64,000 nucleotides of DNA from Granulicella cerasi (GTDB lineage Bacteria > Acidobacteriota > Terriglobia > Terriglobales > Acidobacteriaceae): assembly GCF_025685575.1 (NCBI RefSeq), contig NZ_JAGSYD010000001.1:995852-1059851 (forward strand), read 5' to 3'. The notes beneath the pieces were generated by a model. The model did not search any database, had not been told where the DNA came from, and saw only the letters and a program-made list of their open reading frames with translations. How positions within the stretch are numbered: position 1 is the first letter of the stretch; every line of letters starts with the position of its first letter. Made by a program: the position numbers and the translations under genes. Below, one piece after another: positions 24,022 through 32,951 of the stretch.

Positions 24022-27000
24022 ATGTTCGATCCCTCTAATTTTCGCGTAGCCAAGGCCGTCCGTCGTGGACTTCTCGTCCTTGCCTGCGTTGCTGCTGTGA
24101 CCGCCGGTCATGCGCAGTCCGCTCGTGGCGTCATCACCGGTACGGTGCAGGATCCCAGCGGCGCCACTGTGCCCAACGCCAATGTGACACTGCGTTCGCC
24201 CTCGCAGGGCACCACTACCGGTGTGCACACGAACTCGGCCGGCATCTATCGCTTTGAAGGTGTGAACCCCGGCGACTACGTTGTCACCGTCGCGGCTCCT
24301 GGCTTCTCGAAGTCGGAAGTTCCTGCAACGGTTCACGTCGGCGACACGGTCGGTCGCGACTTCAAGATGGCCGTGGGCGCAGCCTCGGACACCGTCGAAG
24401 TCAGCACCAGCAATCTGGAACTGCAGACCGAAGATGCTGTTCGTGGAAGCACGATCACCTCGAAGGAACTGGCGGAGCTTCCGCTCGCCAGCCTGAACTC
24501 GCTGAACCTGATTACGACCAACCCGGGCGTGGTTCGCTCCAACCAGGGTGGTTCGCTCGATAGCGGTATCGGCGGCGTCAATGGCGCGCGCGCCCGCTCG
24601 AACAACTTCCTGATTGACGGTTTGAACAACAACGACATCTCCGTCGCTGGCCCTCAGGCGACCATCACGAATAACGATGAGTTGTCGGAAGTGAACTTCC
24701 AGACTTCGAACTTCTCACCCGAGTTTGGTCGCGCTGGCGGTGCTGTTGTTTCGCAGATCACCAAGTCGGGCACCAACAAGTGGCACGGCACGATCGCCAC
24801 GGAATATCGTAGCCAGTACTTCAACGCCAGCACGCAGACACAGCGCAACGCCTATACCAGCGCTTTGGCGACCTACAACACAGCTGTTCTGACCAATCCG
24901 AACTACCCTGTTCCGATGCTCAAGAACAAGTTCCACGATATCTACCCGGCGATCACGATCGGCGGACCGCTGGTGATTCCGCACTTGTACGACGGGCATG
25001 ATCGCACCTTCATCTTCGGTGGCGGCCAGCTGGACCGTTACGTCGCGAACTCACTGGCGACGTTCTCGAACGTGCCTACGGATGCCGGTATCGCCACGCT
25101 GCAAACGCTGGCTTCCTCCTGCCCGAACGTTGCTTTCTACCTGAACCTGCTGCAGCAGGCGGGGAACCCCCGCGGCTCCGCGTCCGGCGTGGGTACCGGC
25201 ACCGTCGACATTTCGGCTCCGACTTCGGCCGCTGCGCCGACGTGCAACGGTGTTGCACGCACCGGTTCGGTCTCCTACGGCCAGTTCTATCGTTATGCCC
25301 GCGACGTCTACCAGGATGACAATTTCCTTGTCCGCGTGGATCACAAGGCTTCCAGCAAGCAGGACATGATGTTCCGTTTCCTGTTTGACGACAACAACGA
25401 AACTCTTGGCGGTGCAGAAGGCCTCGGCCCGCAGTTTGACGTACCGGGTCGCTATCGCAACATGGGCGCTGCGTTCACCGACGTCTATCAGATCCGCAAC
25501 AATCTCGTGAACGAGTTCCGCTTCGGATTCGTGCGCAACAACCTGCGCTACGACATTCCGAGCGACCATACTTTGGCTCAGACTCTTCCTGCGTATGGCT
25601 TCTCGGGCACGGGTACCCTGGCAATTCCTTCGGTCAGCTCGTCCTTTAACCAGGGCCGTATCTCGAACAACTTCGAGTATGAAGACGTCGTAACCTACAT
25701 CAAGGGTCATCACGCCTTCAAGTTCGGCGTCGAAATTCAGCGCCAGCTCGCTATCCAGCAGGCACCGTTCAACGGACGCGGTACGGTTACTTACACGGCC
25801 TGCACCACGACGAGCTGCTCGCCGGGCGGTATCTCCACCACGATCTCCGCGTTCTCGAACTTCATCGACAACTACGCTGGTGTCACCACCAGCCCGGTTG
25901 CGAAGGTGTTCGATACGGTGTATCCGAATCAGCCGGGCAAGTACCGTCCGAACCTGTTCTCTTACTCGTTCTTCGTGCAGGACACGTACAAGATGACGCC
26001 GAACCTCAGCATCGTCTACGGCGTGCGCTATGAGAACTTCGGCCAGCCCGCAAACGGAGCGCTGAGCCATCCCGCCTTCAATGGCTACGGCACGAACGAC
26101 TTCGCCGGCATCTCGAAGGTGAACGTAGACAACAACAATATTGGACCCACCATCGGCTTCTCCTACCAGCCGCATACGGGTTCCGGTCTCTTCAACGGCC
26201 GCACCGTGATCCGCGGTGGCTACCAGTTGACCTACGACACGTTCTTCAACAATCTGCTGTCGAACGCCAAGGCTGCATCGCCGAACTCGCCGTCGAACCT
26301 GCCGGTTCCTAGCACCTCGACGACGACGACACCTCGTGGTCTCAGCAATCCGGCTGCTCTTCTTGCCTCGGCGGTTCCGACGCTGACGCCGTACACCACG
26401 GAAATGTCGGACCTCAAGAAGGACCTCCGCAACCCTTACTATCACCACTTCTCGCTCGGCATCCAGGAAGAACTGCCTGGCCACATCCTGCTCGACATCG
26501 CTTACGTTGGAACGCAGGGTCGTCAGCTCTTCTTCACCGATCCCCTGAACCCGGCGCTGCCGAACGCTACCTTCACGGGCACGGCGACGCAGACCACTTC
26601 GCTCTACGGCTCGCAGACTCTGCGCCTGTATGCGAACCGCGGCACGATCCAGATTCGTGACGGCGGTGCGACGTCCAACTACAACTCGGTGCAGGTGCAG
26701 GTTCGCCACTCCGGTCTCAAGACCGTAGCCGGCCGCCTCTACTTCACCAGCTCGTACACCTATGGCAAGAGCCTCGACGTCATCTCGGAGACCTTCGCCA
26801 CCAACTCTTCGGCTCAGAACCCTTCGCGTTCGCCCGCAGTGGCTGATATTCGTTCGCTCGATTACGGTCCCTCGGACAATGATCGCCGTCACGTATCCTC
26901 CACCGTCGTCAACTTCCAGGTTCGTGGACCGGAAAGCGGCGTTCTGGCACGCGTACTCGGTGGCTGGTCCATCGCTCCGATCCTCACGGTTCAGAGCGGT

Positions 27001-27522
27001 ACTCCGTACACCGTCCTGAACGGTGTTGACCGCGATCTCGATGGTTCATCCATCGGCGACCGCGCAGACATCGGCAACAAGAATGCTCCGTTTGATTCGC
27101 GTGGCATGGTCACCACGGCCTGCGCAAGTGGTCTGTATGACGGCGGCAAGTACGCTGCTGCTGTGGCTGCCGGTGTGGCTACGGCCACGGCCATCTCCAC
27201 CAACTGCACCACGCGTGACCAGGTCCGCTTTGTACAGGTCACCAACTACAACGTGAACCAGACGCAGGGCCGTAACTCGCAGTACACGACGCGCTACCTC
27301 AACCTCGACACGAACGTTCTGAAGAAGATCAAGATCACCGGCCGCGTGAATGCCGAAGTGGGCGCGACCTTCCTCAACGTGACGAACAACCAGAACTTCG
27401 ATACTCCGTCTGCCTACATCACCTCGCTGTCGACGTACGGCAACACTTCGAACTTCCTCAACTACTCGATCCCCTCCGGCGGATCGCGCACCATGCGTCT
27501 CCGCGCGAAGATCCTGTTCTAA
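24022..27522 (+). CDS. Oar-like TonB-dependent transporter with carboxypeptidase-regulatory domain
   Basis: This 1166-residue outer-membrane protein has a signal peptide (about 1-33, AGHAQ). A carboxypeptidase-regulatory-like domain spans about 35-115 (GVITGTVQDPSGATVPNANV to GDYVVTVAAPGFSK). The TonB plug spans about 125-260 (SNNFLIDGLNNND, FSPEFGRAGGAVVSQITKSG) and a large beta-barrel ends in LRAKILF. Such proteins are very numerous in Acidobacteria and probably import oligosaccharides or peptides; the ligand is unknown. ATG 24022 follows GAGGTAA. The gene stands alone behind a sigma-54 promoter and is closed by a strong terminator. Confidence 0.9.
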   Translation: MFDPSNFRVAKAVRRGLLVLACVAAVTAGHAQSARGVITGTVQDPSGATVPNANVTLRSPSQGTTTGVHTNSAGIYRFEGVNPGDYVVTVAAPGFSKSEVPATVHVGDTVGRDFKMAVGAASDTVEVSTSNLELQTEDAVRGSTITSKELAELPLASLNSLNLITTNPGVVRSNQGGSLDSGIGGVNGARARSNNFLIDGLNNNDISVAGPQATITNNDELSEVNFQTSNFSPEFGRAGGAVVSQITKSGTNKWHGTIATEYRSQYFNASTQTQRNAYTSALATYNTAVLTNPNYPVPMLKNKFHDIYPAITIGGPLVIPHLYDGHDRTFIFGGGQLDRYVANSLATFSNVPTDAGIATLQTLASSCPNVAFYLNLLQQAGNPRGSASGVGTGTVDISAPTSAAAPTCNGVARTGSVSYGQFYRYARDVYQDDNFLVRVDHKASSKQDMMFRFLFDDNNETLGGAEGLGPQFDVPGRYRNMGAAFTDVYQIRNNLVNEFRFGFVRNNLRYDIPSDHTLAQTLPAYGFSGTGTLAIPSVSSSFNQGRISNNFEYEDVVTYIKGHHAFKFGVEIQRQLAIQQAPFNGRGTVTYTACTTTSCSPGGISTTISAFSNFIDNYAGVTTSPVAKVFDTVYPNQPGKYRPNLFSYSFFVQDTYKMTPNLSIVYGVRYENFGQPANGALSHPAFNGYGTNDFAGISKVNVDNNNIGPTIGFSYQPHTGSGLFNGRTVIRGGYQLTYDTFFNNLLSNAKAASPNSPSNLPVPSTSTTTTPRGLSNPAALLASAVPTLTPYTTEMSDLKKDLRNPYYHHFSLGIQEELPGHILLDIAYVGTQGRQLFFTDPLNPALPNATFTGTATQTTSLYGSQTLRLYANRGTIQIRDGGATSNYNSVQVQVRHSGLKTVAGRLYFTSSYTYGKSLDVISETFATNSSAQNPSRSPAVADIRSLDYGPSDNDRRHVSSTVVNFQVRGPESGVLARVLGGWSIAPILTVQSGTPYTVLNGVDRDLDGSSIGDRADIGNKNAPFDSRGMVTTACASGLYDGGKYAAAVAAGVATATAISTNCTTRDQVRFVQVTNYNVNQTQGRNSQYTTRYLNLDTNVLKKIKITGRVNAEVGATFLNVTNNQNFDTPSAYITSLSTYGNTSNFLNYSIPSGGSRTMRLRAKILF

Positions 27523-27538
27523 CGGAACGCAGTCAAAC

Positions 27539-27571
27539 AAGAAGGGCCGCCTCTCGAGGGCGGCCCTTCTT
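27539..27571. terminator. Bidirectional terminator
   Basis: The 13-bp stem AAGAAGGGCCGCC/GGCGGCCCTTCTT has a seven-base loop and ends in TTGTTG. It lies between convergent genes. Confidence 0.88.
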
Positions 27572-27617
27572 GTTGTCCTACTCCTTGTTTCTTCCTGCTC
27601 GTCGCTCTTTGCGGGTG

Positions 27618-28604
27618 CTACTGCTGTTGCTGCGCCTGCTGTAGTTGCTTCAGGCTGGGCAGTGGCTGCTCCGGTAGGGCCTGCGCCTTCTCGACGAGGA
27701 TCACCCAGTCTTCTGGCACCGGAAGCTCGCGGTCCAGCGACGGTGTGCCTTCGCTCGGCTCCACGCGCACCGCGACCGAAAGCTCGCTCTTCGTGCGGCC
27801 GCGGTAGATGCCGTGCGTCGGCGGTACGTCCGAATAGTCGCGGCCAATCGCTGTGCGGATGTGGCGATCGCCGGCGACGAGGTTGTTCGTCGGGTCGAAG
27901 CCTACCCAGCCCAGCTCCGGCAGCAGGCACTCTACCCAGGCGTGCGTGGCCTGGTCGTCGGAGCGGTCCTTGAACTGCGCGCCGTGATACAGATAGCCCG
28001 ACACATAGCGGCAGGGCATCTTCAGATAAGTGCGCACCAGCGTGATCATGATGTGCGAGAAGTCCTGGCAGACGCCGCCGCGTGTCTCCAACGCGAGGTC
28101 GATCGGCGAGTCCGCACGCGTCGTGCGCGGCTGGTAGTCGAAAGCACGATAGAGCTGTTCGTTCAGGCGATGCAGCGTCGTCAGCGGATCATCTGTGCGG
28201 TCAAGCTTCAACTCTGCGGCCAGCTTCTCCAGCTGCTCGGTCGGCGTGCAGAAGTTGCTGGCCAGCAGCATCTCCCAGTAGTCGCCTTCCCGCACCATGC
28301 GGTCGATCTCTTCCCACGAGCCCGGCGGCAGCGATGCCGGAATCTCCGGGTGCTGCGTCATTTCCACCAGCGCCTCGGCCACGATGACGAGTTGCGAGTG
28401 CTGCCCGGGGATATCGAAGTGATGGATATGGTTGTTCAAGTGGTCACGATAGCTGAACACGCGACAGCGCGGCGACACGGAGAGATGAAACGTCAGACAT
28501 CGCTGCTCAGCGTCGGAGCGCGGATGCATACGCGTCTCCATGATGCTTTCACTCACAGGCGATTCATACGCAAACTTGGTCAAGTGGCGAATCGAGTAGT
28601 ACAT
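27618..28604 (-). CDS. Transglutaminase-like protein
   Basis: This 328-residue protein has an N-terminal beta domain (MYYSIRHLTKFAYESPVSES) followed by a transglutaminase-like core. The Cys-His-Asp triad is visible: Cys179 in GGVCQDFSH, His221 in THAWVE and Asp237 in GFDPTN. Bacterial members are probably peptidases or amide-bond enzymes. They recur with alpha-E and circularly permuted ATP-grasp proteins, as here, in a cluster proposed to make or break a peptide-like bond. ATG 28604 has GAGG six bases upstream; an upstream in-frame ATG lacks an RBS. It follows the alpha-E gene after 107 bases and ends in a Gln-rich tail. Confidence 0.88.
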   Translation of the reverse strand: MYYSIRHLTKFAYESPVSESIMETRMHPRSDAEQRCLTFHLSVSPRCRVFSYRDHLNNHIHHFDIPGQHSQLVIVAEALVEMTQHPEIPASLPPGSWEEIDRMVREGDYWEMLLASNFCTPTEQLEKLAAELKLDRTDDPLTTLHRLNEQLYRAFDYQPRTTRADSPIDLALETRGGVCQDFSHIMITLVRTYLKMPCRYVSGYLYHGAQFKDRSDDQATHAWVECLLPELGWVGFDPTNNLVAGDRHIRTAIGRDYSDVPPTHGIYRGRTKSELSVAVRVEPSEGTPSLDRELPVPEDWVILVEKAQALPEQPLPSLKQLQQAQQQQ

Positions 28605-28711
28605 CGGTCCCTCGGGGAGTGACAGAAATGGCGATAAAGGGTCTTTCATCTGCTTTGATGCACTTTCACTTGTGGCAAAAACGGTGGAACGGTAGAACTC
28701 GCGCGTGAAGC

Positions 28712-29698
28712 TCAGCCAGCGAGCGCGGCTTGAACGGAGTAGTCGACGTAGAGGTGGTAGATGGCTTCGTGCATGTCCTGGCAACGCGCCTGGATGTTGC
28801 GCAGATACGCGACCACATCGCCTTGGAGGATCTCGTCGACGCTGGCGTAGGCCAGCGCAGAGGCGGCACGGCCCGCAAGCTTACGCAGCGGCTCGGCACG
28901 TGTGCCGCCCGCATCGTCCTGAATGCGATCAAGCGCCTGACGAATGCTTTCGATCGAGAAACGAATCGAATGCGGAAACTCTTCATCGAGCAGCAGGAAC
29001 TCGAGGATCTTCTCGGGTGTGAGGTCGGCGGTGTAGACCTTGCAGTACGCTTCAAACGCCGTGGCCGAACGCAGCAGACCCATCCATTCCAGGTACTCGT
29101 TGCTCTCGACGCGCTTGTCGTTTTCGGCCCAAAGCTCGGTGTGATACGCCTCCAGCAGCAGCGCGGTTGCGGTCGCGCGCTCGAGGAATCGGCCCACCTG
29201 AATGAAGTGCCAGCCTTCGCCGTGCGACATCGTGGAGTCGGTCACACCCTGGAACTGATGCACGGCTTCCATCACCTGCTGCAGAAACGCCGTCGGCGCA
29301 TCGCTCGAGGGCTGCGCGGCTTCAGAAGCCATCAGCGTACGTAGCTCTGGTCGCGTCACGTCGAGGTACAGCGAGTTCAGGCGATGCCACTGCTCGGTGG
29401 AGATCTGCTCGCGCACGTGGCGCGCGTTCTCACGCGCCTTCATGATGCAGCTCAGCACGCTGGAGTCCACGGTGACTTCCACGCTCAACGCATGGGTCAT
29501 CGCATACGGATTGCCCTTCCACTCCACGCGCTTTGGCTTGCCCAGCGAGGCCAGCAGACGTTCCCAGCGGCGGTCCGCAGAGTTTGCGTTCTCGTCCAGC
29601 ATCAGGTTCAGATTCACATCCAGCAGGCGCGCCGTGTGTTCGGCGCGTTCCAGATAACGTGACATCCAGTACAGCGAGTCAGCGACGCGAGAAAGCAT
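28712..29698 (-). CDS. Alpha-E domain protein
   Basis: This 328-residue all-helical protein has the alpha-E (DUF403) start MLSRVADSLYWMSRYLERAEHTARLLDVN and the repeated 'FLERATATALLLEAYH' type helix in the middle (about 150-165). The biochemical role is unknown; the family is nearly always encoded with a transglutaminase-like protein and a CP-ATP-grasp protein. An in-frame ATG exists at 29743, but a -10-like TAGAGT on the minus strand (29751-29746) would place the transcript start within that codon, favouring ATG 29698 with a leader of about 40 bases. Confidence 0.85.
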   Translation of the reverse strand: MLSRVADSLYWMSRYLERAEHTARLLDVNLNLMLDENANSADRRWERLLASLGKPKRVEWKGNPYAMTHALSVEVTVDSSVLSCIMKARENARHVREQISTEQWHRLNSLYLDVTRPELRTLMASEAAQPSSDAPTAFLQQVMEAVHQFQGVTDSTMSHGEGWHFIQVGRFLERATATALLLEAYHTELWAENDKRVESNEYLEWMGLLRSATAFEAYCKVYTADLTPEKILEFLLLDEEFPHSIRFSIESIRQALDRIQDDAGGTRAEPLRKLAGRAASALAYASVDEILQGDVVAYLRNIQARCQDMHEAIYHLYVDYSVQAALAG

Positions 29699-29838
29699 CC
29701 GTGGAGAGGACCCCTTTACAGCAAAGTTACGGGACGATTGCATTTACTCTACAGCACCTTTTCTCGTGAATCGCACACGCGTGACAACTTCTTCCGCCGA
29801 GTATCGCGCGAGAGTCTTGAATTCATCCTCAACGCGCC

Positions 29839-30921
29839 TCACTTCTGTGGCGGAGCCTTCATCAGCTCCACAAACATTCGATCAAATCGCGCGCTGTCGA
29901 GCTCTTCCTGAACATGCACCAGCTGCACATCGCGCTCGGGCTTCGTCTTCGCGCTCCACGAAAGCGTGTTGCCGTAGTTCGGCCCGCGCGTCAGGTCCAC
30001 GTCGATGTACAGCTCGCGTTCCTTCGTGATGATCTTCGGATCGATCCACGCTGCGGCCTCAAGCTCGTCCCACAGGTAGTGATACTCGGTGGTCCACTTC
30101 GCCACATACTGCGCCGCAGGCGTATGCGCGGCGGCGATCTGCTGCATCATCTCTTTCGTGAAGAGCGTCTTTACGCTGATGTCGACGGTCGTCAGGTCAA
30201 TGCGCGGCCAGTGCGCGCGCAGCACGATATGGGCGGCTTCAGGATCGAACCAGAAGTTGAACTCATGGCGCGGGTCCGTTGCAAACTCCGGATCGTCCGT
30301 GCGCGGCTCCAGGCTTCCGCCCATGATGACGATGCCCCTGGTCCACTCCGCAAACTGCGGATCCAGCTTCAGCGCGAGTGCGATGTTCGTGAGCGGCCCG
30401 GCGGCGTAGATCGTCACCTCATGCGGATGCGCATGCACCTGGCGCACCATGAAGTGCGCAGCGTCTTCGTCCGCGGGCTTCGTCGTCGGCATGCCTTCGG
30501 CCAGCGGAGGCACCACCATCGGTGCGTGATACGGCTGCCCGCTGTTGTGTTCGGCGGAGTCGCCCCATGCGCCGTACCAGACGGACTTGCCGTACTGCTT
30601 GCGGTCCTCGCGCGCTTCGGCCTCGTCATGCACCAGCGGGAAGACCGCTCCCGGAACCACCGGCACGTCGGTGCGATGAATCAGTTCCAACATGCGCAGC
30701 GTGTGTGCGGTCTCTTCCGGCTCCCACGCATTGCCACTCACCATCGTGAGCCCCAGCACGCGCACGGCAGGCGACTGCAGCAAGACCATCATCGCCATCT
30801 GGTTCGATCCACCCGGCCCCGAGCCATCCTGGTCGACGATCACGAGCCGTTGTTGTGCAAACAGAGAGCAGGGAAGAGCAACGGCCGCAGCCAAAAGCGT
30901 TCGTAGAAGAGTTGAGCGCAT
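29839..30921 (-). CDS. Nucleoside hydrolase-like exported protein
   Basis: This 360-residue protein has a signal peptide (1-22, LFAQQ) and the nucleoside hydrolase fold pattern: VIVDQDG at the N-terminus, VLGLTMVSGNAWEPEE, TIYAAGPLTNIALAL, IVIMGGSL and a late LWDELEAAAWIDP. The family hydrolyses nucleosides to base and ribose using Ca2+ held by a DxDxxxDD motif. Here the motif reads DQDGSGPGGSNQM, so the last two aspartates are missing and a Gly-rich insertion takes their place. Activity is therefore uncertain. On the minus strand TATCAT (30933-30928) lies six bases before ATG 30921. It sits inside the ATP-grasp/alpha-E/transglutaminase stretch. Confidence 0.8.
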   Translation of the reverse strand: MRSTLLRTLLAAAVALPCSLFAQQRLVIVDQDGSGPGGSNQMAMMVLLQSPAVRVLGLTMVSGNAWEPEETAHTLRMLELIHRTDVPVVPGAVFPLVHDEAEAREDRKQYGKSVWYGAWGDSAEHNSGQPYHAPMVVPPLAEGMPTTKPADEDAAHFMVRQVHAHPHEVTIYAAGPLTNIALALKLDPQFAEWTRGIVIMGGSLEPRTDDPEFATDPRHEFNFWFDPEAAHIVLRAHWPRIDLTTVDISVKTLFTKEMMQQIAAAHTPAAQYVAKWTTEYHYLWDELEAAAWIDPKIITKERELYIDVDLTRGPNYGNTLSWSAKTKPERDVQLVHVQEELDSARFDRMFVELMKAPPQK

Positions 30922-30927
30922 ACCTCG

Positions 30928-30933
30928 ATGATA
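30928..30933 (-). promoter_or_regulatory. Candidate -10 box of a leaderless nucleoside hydrolase transcript
   Basis: TATCAT on the minus strand is six bases from ATG 30921, so the message probably begins at the start codon. Confidence 0.4.
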
Positions 30934-31036
30934 CGAGAGCCCCCGCGCGCAACGGTCACCCACGTCGCGTTACCCCTGGGTGCCGACGGAATTGTCTCCA
31001 TCGGTTGCCGTAGCAAGTTTTCTGCGAGGCAGTTCT

Positions 31037-31082
31037 CGGGTGCGCCACATCTGCGCTTCTGCAGATGTGGGTTCGCAGGATG
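31037..31082 (+). repeat. Palindromic intergenic element, longer-arm variant
   Basis: CGGGTGC flank, arms CCACATCTGC and GCAGATGTGG around GCTTCT, then GTTCGCAGGATG flank. It lies in the 322-base gap between the nucleoside hydrolase and GH79-like genes, which otherwise holds only the terminator at 31174. Confidence 0.8.
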
Positions 31083-31173
31083 CTCGTCGGAGCCACTCAT
31101 CCCGCACGCTCTCAATGGGCGAGACACGCAGCCTGCATTCGTGGAGAGCAGGAACCGCCCTCCACCGCCCACA

Positions 31174-31205
31174 AAAATCCCCACTCATGACGGGCATGAG
31201 TGGGG
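31174..31205 (-). terminator. Terminator after the GH79-like gene
   Basis: On the minus strand the 11-bp stem CCCCACTCATG/CATGAGTGGGG has a five-base loop and is followed by ATTTTTG. Confidence 0.85.
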
Positions 31206-31243
31206 TCTCCTGAGTTACAACCTTGTACGAAAACTTGATGGGA

Positions 31244-32746
31244 CTAGAAGCGTACCATCAGAGCGCTCGCTGCCGGCACGTCGAAGGTGGCGGAAGACGC
31301 CTTTTTGCCTTCAGCGTTGTTGCGCGAGAAATCGCGGCCACCGGTCCACTTCGGCGTCTTCGATAGCAGCGAATCCGCCGTCAGCGTTGCCACCGCGGCA
31401 TCCTTCGCCCCGGGAATATTCACGCTTACCGCCTGCTTCTCGTCCTTGTTGATGATCGCGACCAGCATCTTGCCATTCGCCAGCTTCGCCGCATAGGCGG
31501 TCGCGTTCGCGCCGGGAGCAAAGTCCAGCCCGATCATCTGCGCGCCTGCAAACTGCTGTCCGAAGAGCAGGCCGAAGAACGTCGGCTCCGGCACATACTG
31601 GCCGTCCACATACGCAATCGGCGTGTAGAACGGGCGCGCGTGCGGCTCCTTCGGGTCCTTCATCAGCGCTTCGCCGGGCAGCGTGCCGCCGAGCGAGGCT
31701 GCGACCTGATCGCCACCGCCGCCGTGCAGGTTCACGCCCGCGTAGCCGTCCTTCGCCAGCGTCAGCGCATAATCTGCCGCCCACAGCGAAGCCGCAAACA
31801 CATCGGACACGCCCGGCTTGCCGCCGCGATAGCAGGTGTTGCCTTCGGTCATGCGATACGGCACGTTGATGCGCGCGGCCGCTGCGGTGATGTTCTTGGC
31901 CAGCGTGTCCACCTTCTCGCTGTGCTTCAGCAGGCGATCGATGTTGACGTCGGGGTTCGCGGGCGGTCCGCCAAAGTAGTAGTGGTGGCTCAGCGCGGCG
32001 AGCTTCGGGCGCTCCGCAGGAGGCAGTGCCAGCCAGCGGTCGACGACCTTCGCGTACCACTCGGGGTTGCCGGAGGTATCGGGAATCGCGAACTGCGCGC
32101 TCGGCACGACCTTCATGATGGCCTGCGCAACAGCCAGCCATTCGTCAAAGAACTTGTCCGCCGACCACGTCTTCGGATCACGCATGTGCTCCTTGAAGAG
32201 GTCCGGCTCATTGCCCACCTGGAAGTACTGCAGCTTTGCACCGAGCGTCTTCGCGACAAAGGCGGATTCTTCAGCCGCGCGCGCCGGCGTATTGGTGCCG
32301 AGATTGATGCCGTAAAGGCAGCTCCAGCCGGTCGCGTCGAGGAAGCCGCGCAGGTTGCGAATCGCCTCCGGCGTAATCGCAAACGCCTGCTTGCCCGAAG
32401 GCTCACCGACGGCTTCGCGGAAGAGGTGCACCTCTGGCTGCTTGGACTCAGGCGTCGCCTTCCACCAGCCGACGTCTGACGTGTTGCCACCAATCCGCAG
32501 TACGCCATGCGGCGCGAGTTTCTCCATGGTGGCGATCAGCCCGGTGTTCTTCGTCGAGAAGAAGTTCGGGTCCGAGAGCTGCTGCGTCTCGTACGAAAGG
32601 CCGATGAAGTTCGACGGCACCTTGGCACCCAACTGCTCAGGATGCAGCGTCAACACAACAGGCGACGTAGTCTGCGCGAGAGCACGGACAGAAACGGCAG
32701 CGGCGGCCGTGGCGAAGACAAACTGGCGGCGGTTCAAATGCGACAT
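31244..32746 (-). CDS. Glycoside hydrolase family 79-like exported protein
   Basis: This 500-residue protein has a Tat-type signal (NRRQFVFATAAAAVSVRALA). A TIM-barrel-like catalytic region contains VLRIGGNTSD, the acid/base Glu180 in QVGNEPD and the probable nucleophile Glu301 in YRMTEGNTCYRGG. A C-terminal beta domain (about 400-500) has LVAIINKDEKQAVSVNI. GH79 enzymes are beta-glucuronidases and heparanase-like hydrolases; the exact glycan here is unknown. ATG 32746 gives the signal. A TAGTCT on the minus strand (32759-32754) lies seven bases upstream and no good RBS is seen. The terminator at 31174 separates it from the nucleoside hydrolase-like gene. Confidence 0.8.
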   Translation of the reverse strand: MSHLNRRQFVFATAAAAVSVRALAQTTSPVVLTLHPEQLGAKVPSNFIGLSYETQQLSDPNFFSTKNTGLIATMEKLAPHGVLRIGGNTSDVGWWKATPESKQPEVHLFREAVGEPSGKQAFAITPEAIRNLRGFLDATGWSCLYGINLGTNTPARAAEESAFVAKTLGAKLQYFQVGNEPDLFKEHMRDPKTWSADKFFDEWLAVAQAIMKVVPSAQFAIPDTSGNPEWYAKVVDRWLALPPAERPKLAALSHHYYFGGPPANPDVNIDRLLKHSEKVDTLAKNITAAAARINVPYRMTEGNTCYRGGKPGVSDVFAASLWAADYALTLAKDGYAGVNLHGGGGDQVAASLGGTLPGEALMKDPKEPHARPFYTPIAYVDGQYVPEPTFFGLLFGQQFAGAQMIGLDFAPGANATAYAAKLANGKMLVAIINKDEKQAVSVNIPGAKDAAVATLTADSLLSKTPKWTGGRDFSRNNAEGKKASSATFDVPAASALMVRF

Positions 32747-32870
32747 GGCAGACAGACTAAGCCTCTCGATAGGTCGAAGTAAACCGATTGAATGAAAATT
32801 TTTGAAGGCGCGGAGAAGAAAAAATGCGAGGGAGTCGGAAGTAGGCGGGAGTCGATGTCGGAACTCGCAC

Positions 32871-32919
32871 GAACGTATGCCCCAAGTCTCGAATCCTGAG
32901 ACGTGGGGCACCCGTTCGT
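32871..32919 (-). repeat. Palindromic intergenic element, one mismatch
   Basis: GAACGTATG flank, arms CCCCAAGTCTC and GAGACGTGGGG (one A:G mismatch), then CACCCGTTCG flank. It lies between the ATP-grasp and GH79-like genes. Confidence 0.7.
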
Positions 32920-32951
32920 GCCTGCTTCCTCACATTTCCTACGCCCTGGCT

